From Phascolarctobacterium_B sp045598345 (GTDB taxonomy: Bacteria > Bacillota > Negativicutes > Acidaminococcales > Acidaminococcaceae), in contig JAZLLX010000094.1 in NCBI GenBank assembly GCA_045598345.1, forward strand, positions 1 to 45,086: 45,086 nt of DNA, in the 5' to 3' direction. Position numbers and translations under genes: made by a program. Of this stretch, positions 1-7,314 are shown piece by piece. The notes under the pieces are model-generated. The model worked only from the letters and a program-made list of their open reading frames with translations, ran no database searches and was not told the DNA's origin. How positions within the stretch are numbered: position 1 is the first letter of the stretch; every line of letters starts with the position of its first letter.

Positions 1-120
1 ATTCAGGATTCAAGGAAAGTCCGCTTAATACGAACCCTCGTCCGCCTCTAAAGGGGCGGGGGACCGCCTATGGGAGCGTGTTGGCGGTGGTGGGGTGAGC
101 AATTAGGCAGGTACTTTTTA

Positions 121-148
121 GTTAGAAGTTGTAAGTTAGAAGTTAGAA
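121..148. repeat. Heptamer tandem array (GTTAGAA)
   Basis: Four consecutive 7-bp units: GTTAGAA, GTTGTAA, GTTAGAA, GTTAGAA. The array ends a few bases before the left end of the element at 153. It is one of about 20 arrays of the same period but different sequence in the window. Confidence 0.8.
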
Positions 149-152
149 ATTA

Positions 153-396
153 ATGGTAATAAGTTCCATTGATTATATAACAAATTACAGGAACATAAGT
201 AGCCCCCGCCTTTGCGGGGGCTGGCGCCTATGGGAGCATAGAAAGGCGACTGGGGGTGCAGATTGCGCAGGAAACATTGTCACTGCCTACCAACATTGTG
301 CAAGGCGATGCTTTGCCCGGGTGCTGAACCTTGCCTACGGCAAGAACCCGTCCCCATACAAACTCTGCAAACCTTCCTGCTATAATCACCGGAACA
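153..396. repeat. Element with inverted GTTCC ends, type B
   Basis: The left end reads ATGGTAATAAGTTCC and the right end reads TATAATCACCGGAACAC, an imperfect inverted pair. Inside are the AGCCCCCGCC...GGCGGGGGCT hairpin and a second hairpin with paired arms CGCCT/AGGCG around a TATGGGAGCATAG loop. The same interior recurs at about 11218-11425, 11660-11913, 16659 onward and 44409 onward. A heptamer array precedes the left end, and AT-rich heptamers (ACAAATT, AAAAATA, AAAAATT at 401-421) follow the right end. No coding capacity. It resembles a MITE or other non-autonomous element; the mobilising enzyme is unknown. Confidence 0.65.
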
Positions 397-421
397 CAAA
401 ACAAATTAAAAATAAAAAATT

Positions 422-610
422 ATGGTGATATGTTCGCATGATTAAAATAAAAAAGCCCGCTTAATGCGAACTTTTTTCCCGCCCAGGCGTGGGCGGGGTG
501 ACAATCGTTAGGAACATAGGTGGATTGACGGAGTGGGTCGCTCTCCCCGACTGAAGAACTAAACTTAACACAATACTGACCAATGCTATAATCACAGGAA
601 CATTTTACCA
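422..610. repeat. Element with inverted GTTCC ends, type A
   Basis: 189 bp from ATGGTGATATGTTC to GGAACATTTTACCAT. The right end is a near-consensus copy; the left end is degenerate. The interior starts with a T-rich hairpin (448-478, possible terminator), then CCCGCCCAGGCGTGGGCGGG, then a hairpin with arms CAATC/GATTG around GTTAGGAACATAGG. A close relative at 23250-23436 has the arms changed on both sides (TTGCC/GGCAA) around the same loop. It lies downstream of the minus-strand gene ending at 834, so it could also stop that transcript. Confidence 0.7.
448..478. terminator. Possible intrinsic terminator inside a repeat
   Basis: A-run, GC arms around TTAATGCG, then ACTTTTTT. The same module is better paired at 23272-23303 and 23656-23685. 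In this copy pairing is imperfect, so activity is uncertain. It is about 350 bp past the end of the minus-strand operon. Confidence 0.35.
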
Positions 611-833
611 TAACTTTAAGCTTTAAGTTTTTATCTTTTCATTAGCGTCAACGTAATCCTATGTTTCCCCACACCCCTGCCCCTCTCCCCAGGGAGAGGG
701 TTACTTCCGCACTATGCCAACTTTCCTGAAACCTGACATCTAAAACCTGATACCTAAATTATAATCACCGGAACATCCTACCATAACTTTAAGCTTTAAG
801 TTTTTATCTTTTCATTAGCGACAGCGTAATTGC

Positions 834-1496
834 TCACTCCACCGCATCATAATTCTGCACGTCCAGCACTTTATATCCTGCATCGGAGATTTTGCCGACT
901 ATGGCCAGGCCTTTGTCACCCATTGCCGCACGGATGTTGATGGTGGCGGTGCCGTCATCCAATACTCTCGGCACCAAACTTAGAATATTTATGTTCTCAT
1001 CTTTGAACATGGTCGCCAATTCTGCCACCACGCCCACTTTGTCGGGGGTTTCAATGGAAAACCGGGTGCAGGGTTTGTGCATTGCCATAATTTCTATAAA
1101 GGCACGGAAAATATCTTTTTTGCTGATAATGCCCACCAGCCGGTTGTCCGCATCCACCACCGGGAAGCAGGCAAAATCATATTTGTAGAACTGGTAAGCG
1201 GCAAACTCAATGCTGTCGTCCGGTTTAAGGCACACCACATCCCGGTGCATCAGGTTTTTAACCTTGAACATTCCCAAAAGGGTGTTGATTTCCTGGCGGC
1301 TCATCAAACTCACATCCGCAGGACATACCTTGACCACATCCGCCTCAACCAGAATACCCCTTACCCTTTGCAAATCGTCAACTACGGGAAGGGCGTGATG
1401 CCTTGACCCACGCATACATTCCGCCACCTGGGGCAGGGAAAGGTCTTCGGAAGTGGTAATAATTTCGCCACTGGTCATGTAATTCTTTACAAACAT
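834..1496 (-). CDS. CBS-CBS-ACT domain protein (AcuB-like)
   Basis: A 220-residue cytosolic protein with two CBS domains (about residues 1-57 and 80-135) and a C-terminal ACT domain (about 144-215, beginning RFSIETPDKVGVVAEL). CBS pairs usually bind adenine nucleotides and ACT domains often bind amino acids, so this is a plausible ligand sensor. B. subtilis AcuB has the same layout. It is the last gene of the Liv operon: its ATG lies 2 bp past the livF stop, and its GGGAGG ribosome binding site is inside the end of livF. That position suggests a role tied to amino-acid supply, for example tuning the transporter, but this is inference. There is no catalytic domain. Length and domain order match the family. 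Confidence 0.85.
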   Translation of the reverse strand: MFVKNYMTSGEIITTSEDLSLPQVAECMRGSRHHALPVVDDLQRVRGILVEADVVKVCPADVSLMSRQEINTLLGMFKVKNLMHRDVVCLKPDDSIEFAAYQFYKYDFACFPVVDADNRLVGIISKKDIFRAFIEIMAMHKPCTRFSIETPDKVGVVAELATMFKDENINILSLVPRVLDDGTATINIRAAMGDKGLAIVGKISDAGYKVLDVQNYDAVE

Positions 1497-1498
1497 TT

Positions 1499-2203
1499 TT
1501 AACCTCCCAAATATGCTTTACGGACTTCATCGGAAGCCGCCAATTCCCTGGCGGTCCCGCTTAAAGTGATTCTGCCTGTTTCCAACACATAGGCCTTGTC
1601 CGCAATGGACAGTGCCATATTGGCATTTTGTTCAACCAAAAGTACGGTTGTACCGTCAAAATTGATTTCTTTGATAATATCAAAAATTTCCCGGACCAGC
1701 AAGGGGGCAAGCCCCATGGAGGGTTCGTCCAGCAAAAGCAGTTTGGGTTTGGACATCAAGGCCCTGCCCATTGCCAGCATTTGCTGTTCGCCGCCGCTCA
1801 AAGTGCCGGAAATTTGATTTTTTCTTTCCATCAATCGGGGGAACTTGACAAATACATCCTGCAAATCCCGGGCAATGCCTTCCTTGTCTTTCCGCAAATA
1901 GGCGCCCAGTTCCAAATTCTCCAATACGGTCAGATTGGCAAACACATGCCGTCCTTCCGGCACCTGTACCAACCCTTTGCCCACAATTTTATGGGCGGGG
2001 ATGCCGGTAATGTCTTCGCCGTCATAGCTGATTACGCCTGTCTTGGGTTTCATCAGACCGGAAATGGTCCGCAAGGTGGTGGATTTTCCCGCCCCATTGG
2101 AACCGATGAGGGCAACAATCTCCCCTTCGGTAACTTCCAAACTGATGCCTTTGATGGCATGGATGGCGCCGTAATAACAGTTAAGGTCAGTAACTTTTAA
2201 CAT
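1499..2203 (-). CDS. livF: BCAA ABC transporter ATPase LivF
   Basis: A 234-residue ABC ATPase, one of the two nucleotide-binding subunits of the high-affinity branched-chain amino acid importer. Walker A is GSNGAGKST (34-42), the ABC signature is LSGGEQQ (135-141), Walker B with catalytic Glu is LLLLDEP (155-161, E160), and the switch His is in LLVEQN-type context where LivF proteins carry Gln. Short length without the LivG insertion and the VPEGRHVF motif (81-88) are typical of LivF. The start ATG overlaps the livG stop by one base (TGATG) with a strong GAGGAGG site upstream, so the two ATPases are probably translationally coupled. Confidence 0.95.
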   Translation of the reverse strand: MLKVTDLNCYYGAIHAIKGISLEVTEGEIVALIGSNGAGKSTTLRTISGLMKPKTGVISYDGEDITGIPAHKIVGKGLVQVPEGRHVFANLTVLENLELGAYLRKDKEGIARDLQDVFVKFPRLMERKNQISGTLSGGEQQMLAMGRALMSKPKLLLLDEPSMGLAPLLVREIFDIIKEINFDGTTVLLVEQNANMALSIADKAYVLETGRITLSGTARELAASDEVRKAYLGG

Positions 2204-2979
2204 CAGTTCATAACCTCCTCACCTAAATATGCCTCAATAACCCGACGGTTATGCTTAATCTCCTCCGGCGTGCCTTGGGCAATCAACATTCCGTATTCCA
2301 GAACATAGATTCTTTCGCACACGCCCATGACCAAACTCATGTCATGTTCAATGAGCAAAATGGTCAGGTTGAATTTTCCTCTTATCCATTTAATCATTTC
2401 CATCAGTTCGTGGGTTTCCTGCGGATTCATGCCCGCCGCCGGCTCGTCCAGCAAAAGGAGTTTCGGTTCTGTTGCCAACGCCCGGGCAATTTCCAGACGG
2501 CGTTGCTTGCCGTAGGGCAAGTTCTTCGCCTTTTCCTGCGCCAAATCTTCCAAATGGAAAATCTTCAGCAGTTCCATTGCCTTGTTGGTAATGACTTCTT
2601 CCTCCGCCAAATATTTTTTGTCCCGCAAAATGGCATTCCCCAAACCGTAGGAAACGTGCATATTATAAGCAATTTTCACATTGTCAATTACGCTCAAGTC
2701 CGCAAAAAGGCGGATGTTCTGGAAGGTGCGTGCCATACCCATTTGGGTGACCTGATAAGATTTTTTGCCGCTGGATTTTTCCCCGTCAAAATAAATCTCG
2801 CCCTCTGTCGGTGTATATACTCCCGTAATCATATTAAAGGCGGTGGTCTTGCCTGCACCGTTAGGGCCGATGAGCCCCACCAGTTCCCCTTTATTGATAT
2901 ACATTTTCAAATCGCTTACTGCCCGGAGTCCGCCAAAGACAATGGAAACATTTTTGACATCCAATAATTTTTCAGCCAT
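2203..2979 (-). CDS. livG: BCAA ABC transporter ATPase LivG
   Basis: A 258-residue ABC ATPase, partner of LivF. Walker A is GPNGAGKTT (38-46), the signature is the LivG-type LPYGKQRR (154-161), Walker B is LLLLDEP (174-180, E179), and the switch His is in LLIEHDMS. The insertion after GMARTFQNIRLF is characteristic of LivG. The ATG lies 1 bp after the livM stop with a GGGGAAATAAG leader. It acts on the cytosolic face, coupling ATP hydrolysis to import of leucine, isoleucine or valine. Other hydrophobic amino acids remain possible because Liv specificity is set by the binding protein. Confidence 0.95.
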   Translation of the reverse strand: MAEKLLDVKNVSIVFGGLRAVSDLKMYINKGELVGLIGPNGAGKTTAFNMITGVYTPTEGEIYFDGEKSSGKKSYQVTQMGMARTFQNIRLFADLSVIDNVKIAYNMHVSYGLGNAILRDKKYLAEEEVITNKAMELLKIFHLEDLAQEKAKNLPYGKQRRLEIARALATEPKLLLLDEPAAGMNPQETHELMEMIKWIRGKFNLTILLIEHDMSLVMGVCERIYVLEYGMLIAQGTPEEIKHNRRVIEAYLGEEVMN

Positions 2980-2980
2980 C

Positions 2981-3922
2981 TTATTTCCCCTTTCCCAGCA
3001 ATCTGCCGAACATTTCTTTACTCAGTTCCTCATTGCCGAACAATCCCTGCGGACGGTAGAGCATGAGGACAATCATGGTTATGGAATAAATAATCATACG
3101 CCATTCCGGGAAATCGGACAATGCGGCACTCAAGAAAGTCAAAAGCATTGCCCCCACAATGGAACCCGTCATGGAACCCAGGCCGCCCAACACCACCATG
3201 GTCAAAACATCAAAGGAACGCATAAAGGTGAAGGATGCGGGATGGGCGATAAAGAAGTAATGGCTGAACATACAGCCCGCCGTGCCGGCAAAAGCCGCAC
3301 CAAGGATAAACGCCATTACTTTATATTTTGTGGTGTTGATACCCATGGTGTCCGCTGCAATTTCGTTTTCACGGATCGCCAGGCAGCAGCGGCCATAGGA
3401 GGAATTTTTGAAATTCTTGATAAAGAAAATAATGAGTATCATAATCCAGAACACATTGGTGAAACTGGTTTCCCGGGGAATACCCATCAGGCCGGACGCC
3501 CCGCCCACATATTCAATGTTCAAAATGCAGATACGGATAATCTCACCCAAGCCAAGGGTGGCGATGCAGAGATAGTCACCGTTCAGACGCAGGGTGGGCA
3601 GACCGATCAAAGCGCCCAAAACACCGGCTGACACGGTGGCCAGAACAATGCCCAACGCAAAGGGATATTCCCACATCATTGTCACCACCGCCCCCATGTA
3701 AGCGCCCACCGCCATAAACCCGGCATGCCCGATGGAGAACTGGCCCGTGTAACCGTTGATGAGGTTCAAAGACACCGCCAGGATAATGTTGATACAAATC
3801 ATGACAATGTTCAATTCCCAGAAGGGGTCAATAATCCCTAAACTGATTAATCCTTGAATAACAGCATAAAGGACTGCACAGGCGATAAAAATTTTCAAAT
3901 CTTGTTTATGCACAACATTCAT
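2981..3922 (-). CDS. livM: BCAA ABC transporter permease LivM
   Basis: Inner-membrane permease of the BPD_transp_2 family, 313 residues, with about 8-10 hydrophobic segments and the family stretch NGYTGQFSIGHAGFMAVGAY. The conserved cytoplasmic EAA-like loop around RENEIAADTMGIN contacts the ATPases. A longer frame exists from a GTG at 3931 that directly follows the livH stop. I chose the ATG at 3922 because AGGTG, which contains that GTG, then sits as a well-spaced ribosome binding site. It pairs with LivH to form the channel. Confidence 0.93.
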   Translation of the reverse strand: MNVVHKQDLKIFIACAVLYAVIQGLISLGIIDPFWELNIVMICINIILAVSLNLINGYTGQFSIGHAGFMAVGAYMGAVVTMMWEYPFALGIVLATVSAGVLGALIGLPTLRLNGDYLCIATLGLGEIIRICILNIEYVGGASGLMGIPRETSFTNVFWIMILIIFFIKNFKNSSYGRCCLAIRENEIAADTMGINTTKYKVMAFILGAAFAGTAGCMFSHYFFIAHPASFTFMRSFDVLTMVVLGGLGSMTGSIVGAMLLTFLSAALSDFPEWRMIIYSITMIVLMLYRPQGLFGNEELSKEMFGRLLGKGK

Positions 3923-3931
3923 TTCTATCAC

Positions 3932-4822
3932 CTACACTTTCTCGCTGACATTTTTGCCCAACAGACCCGCGGGCTTGTAGAGCAAAATGAAAATCAAAAT
4001 CAAAAAGGCGGCCGCATCACGGAAAGTGGAAAGGCCGATACCTGCTACCAATGCCTCCACCACGCCCAGGATAATTCCGCCCAACATGGCACCGGGAATA
4101 ATGCCGATGCCGCCCAGCACTGCCGCCACAAAGGCCTTAATACCGGGAGTCATACCCATTAAGGGGTCAATAGAATTGTAATAAATGCCTACTAAAACAC
4201 CGCCGGCCGCCGCCAAGGCGCTGCCAATGGCGAAGGTCATGGCAATGGTGCGGTCAATGTTGATGCCCATCAGGCGTGCCGCATCCGCATCAAAACTCAC
4301 CGCCCGCATGGCCTTGCCTGCGGTGGTGTGATTTACTATATAAGTCAACAGTCCCATCAGCAGCAAACTGATGATGAGAATGATTATTTGCTGAGAATTA
4401 ACAACCAAAGGACCGAAGTGATATACCGTTGCCTCAAACACCGGCGGGAAGGTTTTTGGTTGGGGTGACACGAACAAAATCATGCCGTATTCTAACAAAA
4501 AGGAAACACCGATTGCGGTAATCAGAATCGCAATCCTGGGTGCGTTTCGCATCGGCCTGTAGGCCAGACGTTCCACAATAATGCCCACCACCGCCGCACC
4601 TGCCATAGACAAAATTATGGCCGGCAGGAAGGGCAGACCCAATTTCGTAATTGCCCAATAGCCGAAATATGCCCCCAGCATATAAATGTCGCCGTGAGCA
4701 AAATTAATCAGTTTCATTATGCCGTAAATCATCGTATAACCGAGTGCGATCAGGGCATAGATACTGCCCAGGGACACTCCGTTAATCAGCTGTTGGCACA
4801 ACTGCTCCAACAAATTTTCCAT
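3932..4822 (-). CDS. livH: BCAA ABC transporter permease LivH
   Basis: A 296-residue permease, first membrane subunit of the Liv importer. The sequence GVSLGSIYALIALGYTMIYG near the N-terminus and INFAHGDIYMLGAYFGYW are LivH hallmarks; the cytoplasmic loop is DADAARLMGINIDRTIA. Eight or so transmembrane helices. The ATG has a GGGAG site upstream. It is separated from livJ by a 69-bp gap holding a terminator-like hairpin, so it is probably transcribed by read-through from the livJ promoter at a lower level. Its stop abuts the livM leader directly. Confidence 0.95.
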   Translation of the reverse strand: MENLLEQLCQQLINGVSLGSIYALIALGYTMIYGIMKLINFAHGDIYMLGAYFGYWAITKLGLPFLPAIILSMAGAAVVGIIVERLAYRPMRNAPRIAILITAIGVSFLLEYGMILFVSPQPKTFPPVFEATVYHFGPLVVNSQQIIILIISLLLMGLLTYIVNHTTAGKAMRAVSFDADAARLMGINIDRTIAMTFAIGSALAAAGGVLVGIYYNSIDPLMGMTPGIKAFVAAVLGGIGIIPGAMLGGIILGVVEALVAGIGLSTFRDAAAFLILIFILLYKPAGLLGKNVSEKV

Positions 4823-4840
4823 AACAACTCCCTAAGATAA

Positions 4841-4876
4841 AAACAATGGAACTGGCTGGCGTGCCAACCAGTTCCA
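4841..4876 (-). terminator. Intercistronic terminator/attenuator between livJ and livH
   Basis: On the minus strand a 13-bp stem (one G.T pair) reads TGGAACTGGTTGG, loop CACG, then the matching arm, followed by TTGTTTTTAT. It lies right after livJ. A leaky terminator here would make more binding protein than membrane complex, as is common in ABC operons. Confidence 0.75.
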
Positions 4877-4891
4877 CTGCCTATTATACTA

Positions 4892-6070
4892 TTACATGTT
4901 AACTTTTGCAACTAATTTGGCAACGCCGCTGGACAAATCAAGAATCAGGCCGGGCATTACAGGATTATGTTTTTCGTCATAGGTTAAAGTTCCGCCGGCG
5001 ATGGCGAGATTTTTGGTAGCGGCCATTGCTTTGGCAATCGCTTCACCGTTAGCGCCCTTGCCTGCTTTTTCCATAGCGGCAAACAATACTTTACCCGCAT
5101 TGTAGCCCTGTTGGCTGAATACATCGGCGTTTTCGCCTTTGAATTTCTTGTAAGCGTCCATAAATGCTTTGATGGAAGGATCCGGGTCATCAGCACTGAA
5201 TGCGGATACATAGAAGCAGTTCTTCAGGGCCGCTTTGCCGGCAATCTCTGCCAATACAGGGGATTCCCAACCATCACAACCGTACATCGGAACGGTAATG
5301 CCCAATTCACGGGCCTGTTTAATAATCTTGGAAACTTCTTCATAGTAACCGGGAACATAAATTGCTTCCGGGTTAGCCGCTTTCAAACGGGTAAGAGCCG
5401 CCTTGAAGTCAACATCCTTTGCCAAGTATGCTTCATTGGCAACAACTTTGCCGCCCATTGCCACCAAGGTCTTTTCAAAGTTTGCCGCCAAACCTTTGGC
5501 GTAATCACTGGACTTGTCCATATAAATTGCACAATTCATGGTCTTTTTGTTCTCTGCCGCAAATTTAGCCATTACGCTGCCCTGGAAGGGGTCAATGAAG
5601 CAGGCACGGAACATATAGGGATTAACACTGCCGTCTTTTTGCAATGTAACTGCCTCACCGGTAGCGGAAGGAGCAATTTGGGGAACCTTCGCACCAAAGG
5701 TGATAGGAGCGGTTGCCATTACACAGCCGGTGGTAGCAGGGCCGCAAGCAGCCACAACTTTTTCCTGGTTAATCAGTTTGGTCATAGCGTTGCCGGATTC
5801 GCCCGGTTCAGATTTGGTGTCGGCTTTAACAACCACAACTTTTGAAGAGCCCCACAAGCCGCCCTTGTCGTTCACTTCTTTTGCCGCCAGTTCAAACCCC
5901 TGGCTAATGTGTTGGCCATACATAGCCACACCACCTGTGTACTCAAAGCAGGCGCCAACCTTAACTTCTGCACCGCTGTCTTTTTTGCCGCAACCGGTCA
6001 TCATCACAGCGCTGCTTGCCATCATAACTGCCATAGCAGCCATCATCGCACATTTTTTCCAAGATTTCAT
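4892..6070 (-). CDS. livJ: BCAA-binding lipoprotein LivJ/LivK-like
   Basis: A 392-residue periplasmic-binding protein of the type 1 (Peripla_BP_6) family. It begins with a Lys-rich start, a Met/Ala-rich hydrophobic stretch and a lipobox MTGC with Cys27, so it should be a lipoprotein. The mature part shows the family pattern VKVGACFEYTGGVAMYGQ, KGLAANFEKT and GYYEEVSKIIKQARELGI. It captures branched-chain (or related) amino acids and hands them to LivHM. It is the first gene of the operon, with an AAGGA ribosome binding site and a promoter about 75 bp upstream. Exact ligand cannot be read from sequence. Confidence 0.93.
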   Translation of the reverse strand: MKSWKKCAMMAAMAVMMASSAVMMTGCGKKDSGAEVKVGACFEYTGGVAMYGQHISQGFELAAKEVNDKGGLWGSSKVVVVKADTKSEPGESGNAMTKLINQEKVVAACGPATTGCVMATAPITFGAKVPQIAPSATGEAVTLQKDGSVNPYMFRACFIDPFQGSVMAKFAAENKKTMNCAIYMDKSSDYAKGLAANFEKTLVAMGGKVVANEAYLAKDVDFKAALTRLKAANPEAIYVPGYYEEVSKIIKQARELGITVPMYGCDGWESPVLAEIAGKAALKNCFYVSAFSADDPDPSIKAFMDAYKKFKGENADVFSQQGYNAGKVLFAAMEKAGKGANGEAIAKAMAATKNLAIAGGTLTYDEKHNPVMPGLILDLSSGVAKLVAKVNM

Positions 6071-6145
6071 CTTTTTTTTCCTTCTTTCTTTGAAAATAAA
6101 TTTTTATTTTTGTCTGCCCACATTTCCGCAGACATTGAAAACTGA

Positions 6146-6178
6146 ATTATAATCGGTAATTTTCGCAAAGCGAAAATT
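6146..6178 (-). promoter_or_regulatory. livJ promoter -10 with upstream palindrome
   Basis: On the minus strand TATAAT lies at 6151-6146. Just upstream a perfect 9-bp inverted repeat, AATTTTCGC-AAA-GCGAAAATT (6158-6178), covers the place where the -35 should be; that -35 is poor (TTCGCT). The palindrome could be an operator or part of the ykvI terminator. Confidence 0.45.
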
Positions 6179-6191
6179 GTCCATAGTTTAT

Positions 6192-6212
6192 AATTTTTAA
6201 CTTTTAATTTTT
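6192..6212. repeat. Heptamer array overlapping the 3' end of the YkvI-type gene
   Basis: Units AATTTTT, AACTTTT, AATTTTT. The stop codon of the gene at 6204-7292 (6204-6206) lies inside this array, so its last residues and stop derive from it. No GTTCC-type end is seen nearby. Confidence 0.55.
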
Positions 6213-7292
6213 CATTATCTTATAAACGCCAACGGTGCAAACAGGAACTGCATAGAGCAGCAGGAAGCCCCAGCAAGCGGTGCCGTAGCCCTTAACAATC
6301 AGGGACAGCAGGCCGAAAGCGGAAATTGCCACGCCTACCAGCACTACGCCCACAACCAGGCCCACATGCATATTGCCGGTCATTTCCTTGCCACGCTCTT
6401 TCATGGCAACTTCAATACGATCAGTGAAGGCCTTAACGAAGCCCGTACCTGTTTCAATTAAAGTGCCAAACAGCACCAGTTCAAAAATGGCATAAAACCA
6501 TTTCATGTCCAAAGCGTTGAAAATAACTGTTACCGGCACATCCGCCTTAACTGCAGCGGGCAAATCACAGCCCATAGCCAAAAGCAACAGGATACCGGGA
6601 ATGATGCCCAAAGCGCCGGTCAGAGCGCCGCTGACAAAGGCCTCTTTTCTGCTTTCGCAGTCACGGATTGTATAAAGGAACAGGGGCATAACTACCAAAT
6701 TGTAGAAAGAATACTGCAACCCGTTGGTCAGCCATGCTCCGTCCTTAATGGGCTCTGCAAAACTTTGGCTGATATTGCCGCCAAATTTTACAAAAACAAG
6801 AATCACAAAGAGAATGTACACCGCATATAAAACATAAGACCAGAATGACAACACATCCTCAATTACCTTGGTACCCTTGAACACCAGGAACACAATGCCC
6901 ACGGACAAAATTCCAACGCCTACCCAATAGTTGATGCCCAACAAATCACGCATCATACTGCCCGCCGTAGCGTTCACAACACCCAGCACGATGAACAGCA
7001 TCAGCCAGTACAAAATGTCATAAGCATAAGCGCCGTACTTGCCCAAAAACACTTTCATCAATGAGCCGTAATCATAGGTCTTGAACAGGCGTGCAACCTC
7101 AAAGGTCAGACAGGCAATTACTGACCACACCACCATTGTCACCAACAGACCCAACAAACCGCCCTTCATGCCGCTCACGCCGAAGAACTGGGCAATTTCC
7201 GCACCGGTTCCGTAACCGCCGCCGATAACTACCGACTGAAAAATAAATCCTGGGATTAAATACTTTACCCAACCTCTTTTGATGTTTTCCAC
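6204..7292 (-). CDS. YkvI-type integral membrane protein (LeuT-fold-like transporter)
   Basis: A 362-residue protein with about 10 hydrophobic segments. The N-terminal stretch GFIFQSVVIGGGYGTGAEIAQFF, with a Gly-rich break in helix 1, and the segment SFYNLVVMPLFLYTI match the YkvI family of membrane proteins, which appear related to the amino acid-polyamine-cation/LeuT-fold transporters. It starts at GTG behind AGGAGGAG and follows the aminotransferase gene by 22 bp, so the two form an operon. The partner enzyme suggests an amino-acid-related substrate, but this is inference. The 3' end lies in a heptamer repeat array. Confidence 0.7.
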   Translation of the reverse strand: MENIKRGWVKYLIPGFIFQSVVIGGGYGTGAEIAQFFGVSGMKGGLLGLLVTMVVWSVIACLTFEVARLFKTYDYGSLMKVFLGKYGAYAYDILYWLMLFIVLGVVNATAGSMMRDLLGINYWVGVGILSVGIVFLVFKGTKVIEDVLSFWSYVLYAVYILFVILVFVKFGGNISQSFAEPIKDGAWLTNGLQYSFYNLVVMPLFLYTIRDCESRKEAFVSGALTGALGIIPGILLLLAMGCDLPAAVKADVPVTVIFNALDMKWFYAIFELVLFGTLIETGTGFVKAFTDRIEVAMKERGKEMTGNMHVGLVVGVVLVGVAISAFGLLSLIVKGYGTACWGFLLLYAVPVCTVGVYKIMKN

Positions 7293-7314
7293 TTTCTCCT
7301 CCTAAAATTTTCTA

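Larger units (their letters stand above)
1..833. repeat. Gene-free mosaic repeat block
   Basis: No gene is supported here. The stretch is a patchwork of modules that recur in every other long gap of the window. About 22-115 is the GC-rich 'module C' (again near 11100-11185 and 16530-16613, and inverted near 11970-12047, 21060-21140 and 23807-23886). 153-396 and 422-610 are two elements with inverted ends. 660-722 is a pyrimidine-rich 'module D' (again near 16918, 21237 and 44659). 758-783 is one more inverted-type end, ACCGGAACATCC followed by TACCATAA. AT-rich arrays with 7-bp period lie just outside the ends. The short open frames here are spelled by repeat modules and are not counted as genes. 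Confidence 0.85.

Noticed and set aside
153..611. Short open frames in repeats (SPRPWGGW-like and similar)
   Set aside because: The same peptides reappear wherever the modules recur, in both orientations and broken forms; no binding sites.
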